Positions 16,577 to 24,550 are shown, counted from the stretch's first letter. The stretch: DNA of 40,042 nucleotides from an uncultured Bacilli bacterium (GCA_944358705.1 CALVRR010000016.1:1-40042), one strand, 5' to 3'. The notes: generated by a model from the sequence alone, not told the origin. Numbers and translations are program-made.

Positions 16577-16915
16577 ATGAATATGTTTGAAGAAATTGAA
16601 CGTGAAAAACAAGATCTTCCTAAGATAAAAAATATTACAAATGAGATATCTCATTATACTTTTAATGGGTATCAAAAATTTGCTATTGTTACATTTCTTG
16701 TATGTTTTTGCTTTGGTATTATTTTAGGGAATTTATTTCCTGCTTGTGGAACTAGTTCTAATTTGTACGGATCTTGTACTACTACAGAGTTTAATTTTTC
16801 TTTGATGTTGTTTTTTTGGTTTGTATCTTTTCTAGGATGTTTGTTCTTTTATGCTATAGGGCATATTATTTCTTTACTTACTTCTATTGATGAGTCCTTG
16901 CGTAAAAGTAAGTAA
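16577..16915 (+). CDS. Small two-helix membrane protein, unknown function
   Basis: A 112-residue protein with two membrane helices (about residues 33-52 and 74-104) separated by a short outer loop containing two cysteines (PACGTSS and YGSCTTT), which could form a disulfide. The N-terminal 30 residues are charged and cytoplasmic. The start at 16577 is set by GTAAGGAGGATAAG located in the end of the preceding gene, so the two are translationally coupled. I do not recognise a family. No terminator is seen before the HU promoter 17 nt downstream. Confidence 0.72.
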   Translation: MNMFEEIEREKQDLPKIKNITNEISHYTFNGYQKFAIVTFLVCFCFGIILGNLFPACGTSSNLYGSCTTTEFNFSLMLFFWFVSFLGCLFFYAIGHIISLLTSIDESLRKSK

Positions 16916-16931
16916 AATTTGTTGATATTTC

Positions 16932-16960
16932 TTGCAATTTGTATGGAAACATGATAAATT
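16932..16960 (+). promoter_or_regulatory. Sigma-A promoter of the HU gene
   Basis: TTGCAA (16932-16937), 17-bp spacer, extended TGATAAATT (-10 at 16955-16960). A hairpin TAAGCA/TGCTTA (16968-16985) would lie at the very 5' end of the mRNA. Confidence 0.68.
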
Positions 16961-17013
16961 TTATATGTAAGCATAAAGGTGCTTAATCAATATTGTTAGG
17001 GAGGTATATATTA

Positions 17014-17289
17014 ATGAAAAAAGTTGAATTAGTAGAAGCTGTTGCTGAAGAAACAGGATTAACAAAAGCTGATGCTACAAAAGCAATCGATGCTACTTTT
17101 AAAGCAATTAGTAATGCTTTAGCAAATGGTGACAAAGTTCCACTAGTTGGTTTTGGAACATTTGCTGTATCTAAGAGAGCAGCTCGTGAAGGACGTAATC
17201 CTAGAACTGGTGAAACAGTTACTATCGCTGCTAGAAATGCAGTTACTTTCAAGGCTGGTTCTGCTTTAAAAGATGCTGTAAACGATTAA
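17014..17289 (+). CDS. hup: DNA-binding protein HU
   Basis: A 91-residue histone-like protein that bends and compacts DNA as a dimer in the nucleoid. It shows the HU pattern: helical N-terminal half starting MKKVELVEAVAEETGLTK, the VPLVGFGTFAV beta region, the DNA-binding arm RNPRTGETVTI with its intercalating proline, and the C-terminal FKAGSALKDAVN helix. ATG 17014 is set by AGGGAGG at 16998-17004; an earlier in-frame TTG (16993) overlaps this site. It is monocistronic with a good promoter and terminator, and codon use (many GCT, GGT, GTT) fits high expression. Confidence 0.97.
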   Translation: MKKVELVEAVAEETGLTKADATKAIDATFKAISNALANGDKVPLVGFGTFAVSKRAAREGRNPRTGETVTIAARNAVTFKAGSALKDAVND

Positions 17290-17300
17290 TTTGCATTGAT

Positions 17301-17328
17301 AAAAAGATGATTCAATCATCTTTTTTTT
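17301..17328 (+). terminator. Terminator after HU
   Basis: GATGA (17306-17310) pairs with TCATC (17316-17320), extended by A-T pairs, followed by eight T. Confidence 0.85.
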
Positions 17329-17336
17329 GACTTTTA

Positions 17337-17345
17337 TGATATAAT
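17337..17345 (+). promoter_or_regulatory. Extended -10 promoter of cca
   Basis: TGATATAAT with TATAAT at 17340-17345. The -35 falls in the preceding terminator and is poor. Confidence 0.5.
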
Positions 17346-17360
17346 ATAGATGGTGATATA

Positions 17361-18461
17361 ATGTTAGAAAATGCTTTAAAACTATTGAAGAAATTTACTT
17401 CTCATGATTATAAAGCTTATATTGTTGGAGGGTTTGTTCGGGATTATTTGTTAGGAATTGATTCTCAAGATATTGATATTGCTACGAATGCTACGCCAAT
17501 GGAAATAAAAGGTATTTTTGAGGATGCTTTCTTGCCTACGGAAGATTATGGTTCAGTTATTGTTAATAAGTATGGAATCCGTTTTGAAATTACAACCTTT
17601 CGTAAGGAATTTAATTATGCGGATCATCGTAAGCCTGTAGAGATTCAATATATTGATGATTTATATCAAGATCTTCTTAGAAGGGATTTTACTATTAATA
17701 CGATATGTATTGATGAAAATGGAGAGATTATTGATTTTTTAGGTGGTAGGGATGACTTGGAACGCAAATTAATCCGAACGGTTGGAGAGGCGGATGAAAG
17801 ACTGGAGCAGGATGCTTTAAGAATTCTAAGAGCGATTCGTTTTGCAACGGTTCTTGATTTTCAATTGGATGGTGAGATAGTCGATGCTATACGTAAACAT
17901 CGAGGGTTATTAAAAGAGTTATCTTATCAAAGAAAAAAAGAGGAATTAGATAAAATATTTGTTAGTGGAGATGTAAAACGAGGTATTGATATGTTGCTGC
18001 AATTCCACTTGGATAAGAGTTTGGAACTAGAAAATTTATCTAAGGTAGAAAATACGGATAGTCTTATTGGTATTTGGAGTGTTTTAAATGTGGAGGATTG
18101 TTATCCATTTTCTAATAATGAAAAAGAGATGATGGAGGATATCCGAACGGTTATGACTTTAAATAATCTTGATCCTATGGCTTTATATAAATATGGTCTT
18201 TATGTAAATAGTGTTGCAGGAGAAATGAAAGGTTTAGATAAGAAAAAGATTACAGAGTCATATAATAGTCTTGTTATTCATGCTAGAGGAGATTTGGATG
18301 TTTCTAGTGAAGAGATTATGAAGTCTTTAAATAAAGAACCTGGAGAGTATTTAAGTGACATTTATGAAGCTATTGAAAAGGAAGTATTATATCGGCGTTT
18401 GCCAAATACTAAAGAACAAATATTAGATTATATTCAGAAGAATTATGCTTCTATATCTTAG
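17361..18461 (+). CDS. cca: tRNA nucleotidyltransferase (CCA-adding, class II)
   Basis: Adds or repairs the 3' CCA of tRNA without a nucleic acid template. The 366-residue protein shows the class II head: IVGGFVRDYLLG (21-32) and the DID catalytic aspartates (Asp37, Asp39), followed by the RRDFTINTICI motif and the neck motif EQDALRILRAIRFA. The C-terminal body and tail are poorly conserved, as is usual. It is somewhat shorter than Bacillus CCA (397). A poly(A) polymerase is the main alternative, but Bacilli have only the CCA enzyme of this class. The ATG follows a weak GATGGTGAT ribosome site. It leads the cca, dnaD, nth series, though dnaD seems to have its own promoter. Confidence 0.93.
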   Translation: MLENALKLLKKFTSHDYKAYIVGGFVRDYLLGIDSQDIDIATNATPMEIKGIFEDAFLPTEDYGSVIVNKYGIRFEITTFRKEFNYADHRKPVEIQYIDDLYQDLLRRDFTINTICIDENGEIIDFLGGRDDLERKLIRTVGEADERLEQDALRILRAIRFATVLDFQLDGEIVDAIRKHRGLLKELSYQRKKEELDKIFVSGDVKRGIDMLLQFHLDKSLELENLSKVENTDSLIGIWSVLNVEDCYPFSNNEKEMMEDIRTVMTLNNLDPMALYKYGLYVNSVAGEMKGLDKKKITESYNSLVIHARGDLDVSSEEIMKSLNKEPGEYLSDIYEAIEKEVLYRRLPNTKEQILDYIQKNYASIS

Positions 18462-18485
18462 GAGCTTTTTTTCTTATGTATTTTG

Positions 18486-18494
18486 TGATATTAT
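18486..18494 (+). promoter_or_regulatory. Extended -10 promoter of dnaD-nth
   Basis: TGATATTAT with -10 TATTAT at 18489-18494, 28 nt before the start; no good -35. Confidence 0.42.
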
Positions 18495-18521
18495 ATAAGC
18501 ATTATTTAAGGAGATGATAAG

Positions 18522-19199
18522 GTGAAGAGTGCAGAATTACTTTCTATTTTTAAACAGGGTCATTTGGTTATTCCTCTTTACTTTTTACAGCAATATAAGA
18601 AATTTAATATATCGTTGGAGGAGTTTGTATTTTTAATGTATTTGTATCAGCTTGGTGATAAAAGTTTGTTTGATCCTTCAAAATATCAAGAAGAGTTAAA
18701 TATTGATTTATCTAAGGTCATGGAATATATTTCTAAGTTAACAGATAAAAAACTAATCGAAGTGGATGTTGTTAAAAACGATAAAGGTTTAATGGAAGAA
18801 GTGGTATTGCTTGATGGTTTTTATCGGAAATTATCACTTGTTATGGTGGAAGATAATAATGAAAAAAGTAAAGAGTATCAATCTAATATTTTTGAAGTGA
18901 TTGAGAAAGAATTTGGTCGAACTTTAAGTCCTATTGAATATGAGATTATTAAAGCATGGATTGATAATGATATGAGTGAAGAATTGATTCGAGAAGCTAT
19001 AAAGGAAGCAACTTTTAGTGGGGTATCGAATTTACGATATATTGATAAAATTCTTTATGAATGGGGAAAATTAGGGATTAAGACAGCAAAAGATGTTGAG
19101 AAACATCGTAAAAAACGTGCTCAGAGGAAAGAAGAGGAAGCAGATAGTAATATAGATTTAGATATTGTAGATTGGGATTGGTTTGACGATGACGAATAA
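18522..19199 (+). CDS. dnaD: DnaD-like primosomal protein
   Basis: DnaD remodels DNA and helps load the replicative helicase at oriC and at restart sites in low-G+C Gram-positives. The 225-residue protein has an N-terminal winged-helix-like domain (about 10-95, with LIEVDV as the wing region) and a C-terminal DnaD domain (about 125-195) with FGRTLSPIEYEIIKAWID and the end motif SNLRYIDKILYEWGKLGI, matching the YxxxI-helix-turn pattern seen in this family. The tail is acidic. The start is a GTG, set by AAGGAGATG at good spacing. It overlaps nth by 11 nt, the same dnaD-nth order as in Bacillus. Confidence 0.93.
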   Translation: MKSAELLSIFKQGHLVIPLYFLQQYKKFNISLEEFVFLMYLYQLGDKSLFDPSKYQEELNIDLSKVMEYISKLTDKKLIEVDVVKNDKGLMEEVVLLDGFYRKLSLVMVEDNNEKSKEYQSNIFEVIEKEFGRTLSPIEYEIIKAWIDNDMSEELIREAIKEATFSGVSNLRYIDKILYEWGKLGIKTAKDVEKHRKKRAQRKEEEADSNIDLDIVDWDWFDDDE

Positions 19200-19815
19200 G
19201 CTACTTGACTATTTAGACTATTTGTTTCCTGATCCTCGATGTGAGCTTTTCTATCAAACGGATTATCAGTTATTGATGGCTGTTGTACTTAGTGCGCAGT
19301 CTACGGATAAAAGAGTAAATTCGGTAACTCCAATTATTTTTTCTAAATATCCAACTTTAGAAGATTTGAAAAATGCTAAATTAGAAGATTTAGAGGAAAT
19401 TATTCGTCCCGTTGGTTCTTTTCGTATTAAAGCGAAATATTTGAAAGGAATTGCTACTCGTTTGGTGGATGACTTTGATGGGAAAGTTCCTACTGATCGA
19501 GAAGTGTTGGAGAGTTTTCCTGGCGTTGGTAGAAAGACAGTTAATGTTTTTTTAGCGGAATTTTATCATTATCCAGCTATTGCAGTTGATACGCATGTGG
19601 AACGTGTTTCTAAGCGATTAAAACTTGCTTATCAAAAGGATTCTGTTAGTGATGTAGAACGAAAACTAATGAAAAAGATTCCAAGAGATCGATGGGCAAA
19701 ATTTCATTTGCAAATGGTTCTTTTTGGAAGATATTATTGTAAGGCGATGAGGCCTTTATGTACAGAGTGTCCACTTAAAGAATTTTGTCGTGAAAAAAAG
19801 AAGAATCTTGATTGA
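19189..19815 (+). CDS. nth: Endonuclease III
   Basis: A DNA glycosylase/AP lyase that removes oxidised pyrimidines in base-excision repair. The 208-residue protein has the helix-hairpin-helix SFPGVGRKTVNV with catalytic Lys116, catalytic Asp134 in AVDTHVERV, and the [4Fe-4S] ligands Cys184, Cys191, Cys194 and Cys200 (C-x6-C-x2-C-x5-C). Length fits the family (about 210-219). ATG 19189 lies inside the end of dnaD; an in-frame TTG two codons earlier is an alternative. The ribosome site is weak, so translation probably depends on coupling to dnaD. The gene ends in a 14-bp bidirectional terminator facing ponA. Confidence 0.97.
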   Translation: MTNKLLDYLDYLFPDPRCELFYQTDYQLLMAVVLSAQSTDKRVNSVTPIIFSKYPTLEDLKNAKLEDLEEIIRPVGSFRIKAKYLKGIATRLVDDFDGKVPTDREVLESFPGVGRKTVNVFLAEFYHYPAIAVDTHVERVSKRLKLAYQKDSVSDVERKLMKKIPRDRWAKFHLQMVLFGRYYCKAMRPLCTECPLKEFCREKKKNLD

Positions 19816-19827
19816 TTCTTCTTTTTT
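19794..19827. terminator. Bidirectional terminator between nth and ponA
   Basis: A perfect 14-bp inverted repeat, 19794-19807 with 19814-19827, loop TTGATT, giving an A/T-tract on both strands. It includes the end of nth and touches the ponA stop. Confidence 0.92.
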
Positions 19828-22543
19828 ATGGATTTGTTGGAGTATCTCCACTATCTGGTGGTGGTGTACAGCTATTATTTGTACTATCCCAGCTACCACC
19901 GGAAGATTCACATTCTTTTTTCTGTTCTTCGTATGGGTCTGTTGGTTCTTCTGGCTCTTCTGGTTCCTCAGGTTCTTCTAGGGTGTAGGTAGCAGGTGTT
20001 CCTTGTAGACCACTGTAGCCTTTATAGGTCGCTACTACTTTATAAGTTCCATAAGGAGAAGAGTTTCCTAAGGTGTAAGTATAACTTGTGTTTTCTGTAA
20101 ACCCTATTAACGTTGATCCTAGATAGATATTATATCCGAATGTTCCTAATCCTTCGTTATCTCCAGGATTTACAGCAGACCATGATAGAGTAACTTTACC
20201 GCTTGCTTCGTCATAAGACACTCTGAAGTTTCCAGGTTTTGCAAGTTTTACACTTGATAAATCTGTTTCCTCTGGTTCATGTCCTTTTTTGAAATATTCA
20301 TATACGACATTTCCTGTATAGCCAGCTCCGGCTACGATTGGAGGATTTGATCCTGCGATAATTCCAAGTTTTACAACGCTTGATGGTTGTTTAAAGGCAC
20401 TTCTATTTGATTCCATAGCTCCAGCACTTATTAAGGCATTAAAGATTCTATCTTTGGCAATGGTTGCTGGAATGTTATGCAATACATATCTTCCAGTGGT
20501 ATCGTTTTCTTCATATCCATACCATAAAGCAATTACTGTTTTTGTAGAGTATCCGACTACCCAGGAATCTCTGATGGCATCTCCTGGCATATTATGTTTT
20601 TCCATATATTCGGAATCATAGTTGGTTGTTCCGGTTTTTGCTGCTACATTGGTTGGTGTTCCTCCGGTTAATGCTACATCTTGTAATACATCAGAAATCA
20701 TAAATGCAGTTGCATCAGACATTACTTTTTTCTTTTCTCCATCGAATTCTACTACTTCTCCAGTATCGCGATAGACAATTTTTTCGATGGTATGTGGTTC
20801 ATTGTAATATCCACCATTAGAGAATGCGGCATATGCAGCTGCCATATCTTTTGTAGAAACACCAGGACTAAATGCTCCAATTGAATGGGCTTCATGAATC
20901 TTTCCATTTTCAATTTCTGGTTTTATTCCTAAATTTTCTACAAATTCTATTATTTTTTTATTATCTACTTGTTGGAATGCTTTTAATGCTGGGATATTAC
21001 GTGATGTTGATAATGCTCTTCTAAGCGTGATTGTTCCAAAGTATCCATTATCCCAGTTTTTAATTGGGCGTCCACCTGTGTATGTATAAGGTGAATCATC
21101 AAATAATGTATATGTTGACCAGTTATTGTATTCTATTCCTGGACCATAATCAAATAATGGTTTTGCTGTGGAACCTGGTTGACGTTTAATCTTTGTTGCA
21201 TAATTTAGACCTCCAGCTGGTCTATTTCTACCTGCACCTACAGCTAATATTTTACCAGTTTCAGAGTCTAGTACTGTAACACCTGCTTGTACTTTGTCAT
21301 CAATCCAAGTGTAGTTTTCACCATTTAATACGGAATTGACTGCTTCTTGTTTATCTTTGTCTAGATTTGTATAAACTTCTACAGGCGTTTTGGTAGGGTC
21401 TATTCCATATTTATCTTCAAGTTCATCTTTTACGGTATCAATATATCCTTGATATGGATCTGAAGATGCCGTTTGTTCTACAATTAAATCTTTTACTGGT
21501 ATGCTATTTGCTAATTCTTCTTGTTCTTTGGTAATGTATCCATGACGTCTCATTAAGTATAGAACGGTTGCTCTTCTTTTTTCTGCATTTTCTGGATTTA
21601 CGTCTGGTTTATAATAAGTTGGTGCTTGGAACATTCCAGCAAGAATGGCAGCTTCTGATAAGTTTAAGTCACTTGCACTTTTTCCAAAGTAGGTTTGTGC
21701 TGCTTCTTCTACACCATAAATCATTCCACCTAATCCATGGTTATTTACATAAAATTCAATAATTTGTTCTTTTGTATAATTTTTTTCTAACTTAAATACT
21801 GCTAAATAAATATCTGTGAATTTACGTATAATTCCTTCGATTCCTTGATCTTTTTTTGAAGTAATCTTATTTTTTATTACTTGCATTGAGATGGTAGAGG
21901 CTCCACCAGCATCGGAATTACCTAATAATTGTCCCACACTGGCTTTTAGGAATCTTGGTGCATCGAAACCATTATGTTCAAAGAACCTAGAGTCTTCTGT
22001 TGCTATTAAGGCATCGATAAACACTTGTGGAAGCTCTTCGTAAGTTATTTTTTCTCTTCGTTCATCTCCTATTTCTGCAATTTTTTCTTCGTCTTTGTCA
22101 TAGAAGATACTCATTTCTTTACTGTCTAAATCCTTTGCATCAAATTCTGGTGCTGTGACAGTAATATAGATTAAGAAAGCAGAGAATAAAGCTAAACATA
22201 ATATACCTAATCCTAGAATGATTATTAGTATGATGTTTACGATTTTTTTCTTCTTTTTATCATTCTGTACTTTTCTTAATAAATGTGCTACTCCTACAAT
22301 GATTCCAATACCAAGAGCAGTGAAAAGTGTAAAGACTAATCCTAGTTTTAAATAACATAGGAGTAATAGTACTACAAAACCAATCCAGCAAGCAATTAAA
22401 ATATTTTTATTATCTTTTTTGCTTTTGCTACGAGTAGTGTGCGTTTGAGATTTTCTTTTCATGTTGTATTCTTTTGTATTACTACTTTTACTACTTTTGC
22501 TTCTTTTAGGAGTGCTTTTCCTTTTTATTACTTTTTTTTGCAT
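19826..22543 (-). CDS. ponA: Class A penicillin-binding protein 1 with fibronectin III tail
   Basis: A bifunctional peptidoglycan synthase: a glycosyltransferase that polymerises lipid II and a transpeptidase that cross-links. The 905-residue protein has a basic cytoplasmic start, two or more hydrophobic segments (about 48-88 and 101-130; only the latter is expected as the anchor), a GT51 domain with ATEDSRFFEH (catalytic Glu183), GGASTISMQ and the KNYTKEQIIEFYVN region, and a transpeptidase domain with SxxK (Ser458-Lys461), SRN (514-516) and KTG (636-638). A fibronectin type III domain follows (about 768-855), then a Pro/Glu run (EEPEEPEEP) and a tail with two cysteines. ATG 22543 follows GGAGGT located in the last codons of recU, 1 nt after its stop, the conserved recU-ponA arrangement of Firmicutes. 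Confidence 0.96.
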   Translation of the reverse strand: MQKKVIKRKSTPKRSKSSKSSNTKEYNMKRKSQTHTTRSKSKKDNKNILIACWIGFVVLLLLCYLKLGLVFTLFTALGIGIIVGVAHLLRKVQNDKKKKKIVNIILIIILGLGILCLALFSAFLIYITVTAPEFDAKDLDSKEMSIFYDKDEEKIAEIGDERREKITYEELPQVFIDALIATEDSRFFEHNGFDAPRFLKASVGQLLGNSDAGGASTISMQVIKNKITSKKDQGIEGIIRKFTDIYLAVFKLEKNYTKEQIIEFYVNNHGLGGMIYGVEEAAQTYFGKSASDLNLSEAAILAGMFQAPTYYKPDVNPENAEKRRATVLYLMRRHGYITKEQEELANSIPVKDLIVEQTASSDPYQGYIDTVKDELEDKYGIDPTKTPVEVYTNLDKDKQEAVNSVLNGENYTWIDDKVQAGVTVLDSETGKILAVGAGRNRPAGGLNYATKIKRQPGSTAKPLFDYGPGIEYNNWSTYTLFDDSPYTYTGGRPIKNWDNGYFGTITLRRALSTSRNIPALKAFQQVDNKKIIEFVENLGIKPEIENGKIHEAHSIGAFSPGVSTKDMAAAYAAFSNGGYYNEPHTIEKIVYRDTGEVVEFDGEKKKVMSDATAFMISDVLQDVALTGGTPTNVAAKTGTTNYDSEYMEKHNMPGDAIRDSWVVGYSTKTVIALWYGYEENDTTGRYVLHNIPATIAKDRIFNALISAGAMESNRSAFKQPSSVVKLGIIAGSNPPIVAGAGYTGNVVYEYFKKGHEPEETDLSSVKLAKPGNFRVSYDEASGKVTLSWSAVNPGDNEGLGTFGYNIYLGSTLIGFTENTSYTYTLGNSSPYGTYKVVATYKGYSGLQGTPATYTLEEPEEPEEPEEPTDPYEEQKKECESSGGSWDSTNNSCTPPPDSGDTPTNP

Positions 22544-22544
22544 T

Positions 22545-23114
22545 TTATATACCTCCAATAATTGTATCTACTATTTTTAAATAGTCGATTCTTGGTCTAT
22601 AACCATCTTTTATTAAATAACCCTTTTGTTGAAAAAAAGAATAGGGAATTGATTTTCTACTTTCTTTTTCTATAAATTCTAAAAAATCTTTACCTAGTAA
22701 TAGATAAGTTTCATTATAGTGTATGAATCTGACAATTAAAAAAACAATTCCTTGATGGTTATATATATTTTTTATATGCTTTATTTGGTGTGAGTGAATA
22801 TTAGCGAGTGGGAAAGCTGTTTTATTTTTTGTCTCTTTTGCTTCAAAGTCAATATATTTTCCTTTATATAAACCATTGTAGTCAGTAGTTGATGGAATTG
22901 TATAATAAGCTTCTGTTATTACAGCCTTATCTCTTGATGGGTAGTTTACTTTTACAATTTTTACTGGCGTTGGTTTTTTATATATGTAGGCTTTGTCTAT
23001 TTCCCTATAATATTCATTGGATTCATTAATATCGCTTTCTAATGACATTCCTCGATTTCTATATGTGATTGGGGATGTATTTTCTTGCTTTTTAATTCCA
23101 TTTGGATAGTTCAT
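22545..23114 (-). CDS. recU: Holliday junction resolvase RecU
   Basis: RecU cuts four-way junctions during recombination and chromosome segregation, working with RuvAB and RecA. The 189-residue protein has the family start NYPNGIKK and NRGMSLESDINESNEYY, then the nuclease core with Asp78 in TDYNGLYKGKYIDFEAKET, including Glu91 and Lys93 of the E-x-K motif, then PLANIHSHQI. Length is close to Bacillus RecU (206). ATG 23114 follows AGGTGATGAG. A minus-strand TATAAT (23132-23137) with a weak TAGAAA -35 is upstream. It is translationally coupled to ponA, linking DNA repair to wall synthesis as in Bacillus. Confidence 0.96.
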   Translation of the reverse strand: MNYPNGIKKQENTSPITYRNRGMSLESDINESNEYYREIDKAYIYKKPTPVKIVKVNYPSRDKAVITEAYYTIPSTTDYNGLYKGKYIDFEAKETKNKTAFPLANIHSHQIKHIKNIYNHQGIVFLIVRFIHYNETYLLLGKDFLEFIEKESRKSIPYSFFQQKGYLIKDGYRPRIDYLKIVDTIIGGI

Positions 23115-23131
23115 CTCATCACCTATTTTGT

Positions 23132-23160
23132 ATTATACTATATGTTTTCTATTTTTTCTA
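23132..23160 (-). promoter_or_regulatory. Probable promoter of recU-ponA
   Basis: Minus-strand -10 TATAAT (23132-23137) with 17-bp spacing to a weak TAGAAA -35 (23155-23160). Confidence 0.45.
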
Positions 23161-23208
23161 TATTTTTGCATCATAAAATTATAACTTTTGAAATATATTA
23201 TAAACAAT

Positions 23209-23244
23209 AAAAAAGACCAATCTTTTTGATTAATTCGTCTTTTT
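23209..23244 (-). terminator. Terminator after the amber-interrupted gene
   Basis: AAAAAAGAC (23209-23217) pairs with GTCTTTTT (23237-23244), with a small inner AATC/GATT hairpin; the A run gives the T tract on the minus strand. It overlaps the gene's stop. Confidence 0.6.
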
Positions 23245-23913
23245 GTTCTTGCTTTTTTCAAATTTTTCTTTTCCTGGGGAAATTAAATCCTGTTCAAATC
23301 TATTGTACATATTATAGTTTGTATCTGGATTTCTCATTTCCATCATTAAACTCAATTCATTTAAAATAGTAGCAAAATAGTCTTCTTGTGTTGGTGTTAT
23401 TTTTCTTTTATCACAAGCAGCATATATAAATGAAAATCTTTTTCTAACTTCTTCTAAATCCCAATATTGTAATCCTAAACTTAATTTACTAAAGGGTGTT
23501 TGCATTTCTTCTGGCCAATATTTTTCATAGCTGTCTTTGCTGAAGGTAGCTTTTTCATTTCCTGGTTGATATTCAAACCAAGATTTTCTTCTTTCATGTT
23601 CACTCTTTGCTAAGGCATTTTTAAGTTCTTCTGTTGATAAGCCTAAGATATCATCTGGTTTTAACTCTATTACTATGTTATACATTGCGTTTATAGATGT
23701 TATTAGTGTATTTTTGTATTCTTCTTTTGTCTCTTCGTATGGTTTATCTAAATCTCTTGTTACTTGTTTAAAATTTTCCCCGGTTATTGCTACTTTATCT
23801 AATCTTTCTTGATCGGGTTCGTATAGTGGTATTAATTCTTGGTTATGTAATATCTATATGTTGTGTTCTTCTATTGCCATGTTATATATAATTTCTTTTA
23901 TGTGATTAGTCAT
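23230..23913 (-). pseudogene. Unknown gene interrupted by an in-frame amber codon
   Basis: On the minus strand an ATG at 23913 with a perfect AAGGAGGA ribosome site and a good promoter opens a reading frame that meets TAG at codon 20 (23854-23856). The same frame then runs open for 207 more codons to a TAA at 23230-23232. The intact product would be 227 residues: MTNHIKEIIYNMAIEEHNI, the amber position, then ILHNQELIPLYEPDQERLDK onward. The ATG at 23685 that could start the downstream 151-residue part has no ribosome site. The protein is soluble, helical and charged, with KSWFEYQPGNE and KRFSFIYAACDKRKITPTQ as distinctive stretches; I do not recognise it. A single CAG-to-TAG change would explain the break. 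Alternatives are translational readthrough, a polymorphism or a base-call error. TAG ends several normal genes here, so it is not a sense codon generally. Confidence 0.8.
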
Positions 23914-23931
23914 TTTTTCCTCCTTGCTATT

Positions 23932-23961
23932 ATTATATGTTTATTGTTATTTTTCTATCAA
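23932..23961 (-). promoter_or_regulatory. Sigma-A promoter of the amber-interrupted gene
   Basis: Minus-strand TTGATA (23956-23961), 18-bp spacer, TATAAT (23932-23937), 18 nt before the ATG. Its integrity suggests the gene broke recently or is still expressed. Confidence 0.65.
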
Positions 23962-24047
23962 GTTGTTTTTTTGTCTAATTTTGAGATGTTTTGTCGAAGG
24001 GCGTGCTATTTCTTATTTTTTCTTGTATTATTTTTTTAGGTGATACT

Positions 24048-24155
24048 ATGAATAATTTCGAAGTGATACGTCTTCTTACTATGCTTTCTTGGAAGACTAA
24101 AGATGCAAAATTAAGAGTTACTTTTAACTCTATAAAACGACGTCTAGATAATTGA
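24048..24155 (+). CDS. Candidate 35-residue small protein upstream of gpsB
   Basis: A short open frame, MNNFEVIRLLTMLSWKTKDA to a basic end SIKRRLDN, preceded by AGGTGAT at good spacing. The product would be small, basic and helical. Upstream is TATTAT (24026-24031) but with no good -35, so the transcript is uncertain. Its TGA stop (24153-24155) sits inside the -35 hexamer of the gpsB promoter. It could be a real small protein, a leader peptide or chance; conservation in relatives would decide. It lies in a 292-nt gap between the divergent amber-interrupted gene and gpsB that holds nothing else I can identify. Confidence 0.42.
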   Translation: MNNFEVIRLLTMLSWKTKDAKLRVTFNSIKRRLDN

Positions 24156-24181
24156 CAAAAGAGTTAATAAATGACATAATA
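24152..24181 (+). promoter_or_regulatory. Sigma-A promoter of gpsB-rnpB
   Basis: Consensus TTGACA (24152-24157), 18-bp spacer, extended TGACATAAT with -10 CATAAT at 24176-24181. Confidence 0.78.
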
Positions 24182-24205
24182 TTACTGTAAGGGATTGGTG
24201 ATAAC

Positions 24206-24547
24206 ATGTATCAGAATAAGATTACGCTTATGCCACAGGATATTTTGGAGAAAGAGTTTAAAATTGATACTCGTGGATACCGCTTAAAAGAAGTAGACCA
24301 GTTTCTTGATATTATTATTGGGGACTATGAACAGTTCTTAAATATCATTAATAATTTGGAGAAAGAAAAGGCTGATTTATTAGGTGAAATTATGAACTTA
24401 AAACAAGAACTTCGTAATTCAAAAATGAGTATGGAAGTTGCTCGTAGTAATGTGGAAGTTCCTGAGGTTACTAATTTAGATATTTTGAGGCGTCTTTCTC
24501 AACTTGAAAAGTTGGTATATGGTAGTAACAAAGATAATGACAATTAA
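24206..24547 (+). CDS. gpsB: Cell-cycle protein GpsB
   Basis: A DivIVA-family protein that shuttles class A PBPs between side wall and septum. The 113-residue protein has the membrane-binding N-terminal domain with DILEKEFKIDTRGYRLKEVDQFLD at about 12-35 (the family RGYR and VDxFLD motifs), a coiled coil to about residue 72, and the short C-terminal trimerisation motif LDILRRLSQLEKLVYG. It is longer than Bacillus GpsB (98) through a linker insertion. It is followed within a few bases by the RNase P RNA, the same gpsB-rnpB order as Bacillus. The PBP1 partner expected from the family is encoded in this window at 19826-22543. Confidence 0.95.
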   Translation: MYQNKITLMPQDILEKEFKIDTRGYRLKEVDQFLDIIIGDYEQFLNIINNLEKEKADLLGEIMNLKQELRNSKMSMEVARSNVEVPEVTNLDILRRLSQLEKLVYGSNKDNDN

Positions 24548-24550
24548 TAT

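Noticed and set aside
23230..23685. Calling the 151-codon frame as a complete gene
   Set aside because: Its ATG has no ribosome site, while the same frame continues upstream through one TAG to an ATG with excellent signals. It is better described as part of an interrupted gene.
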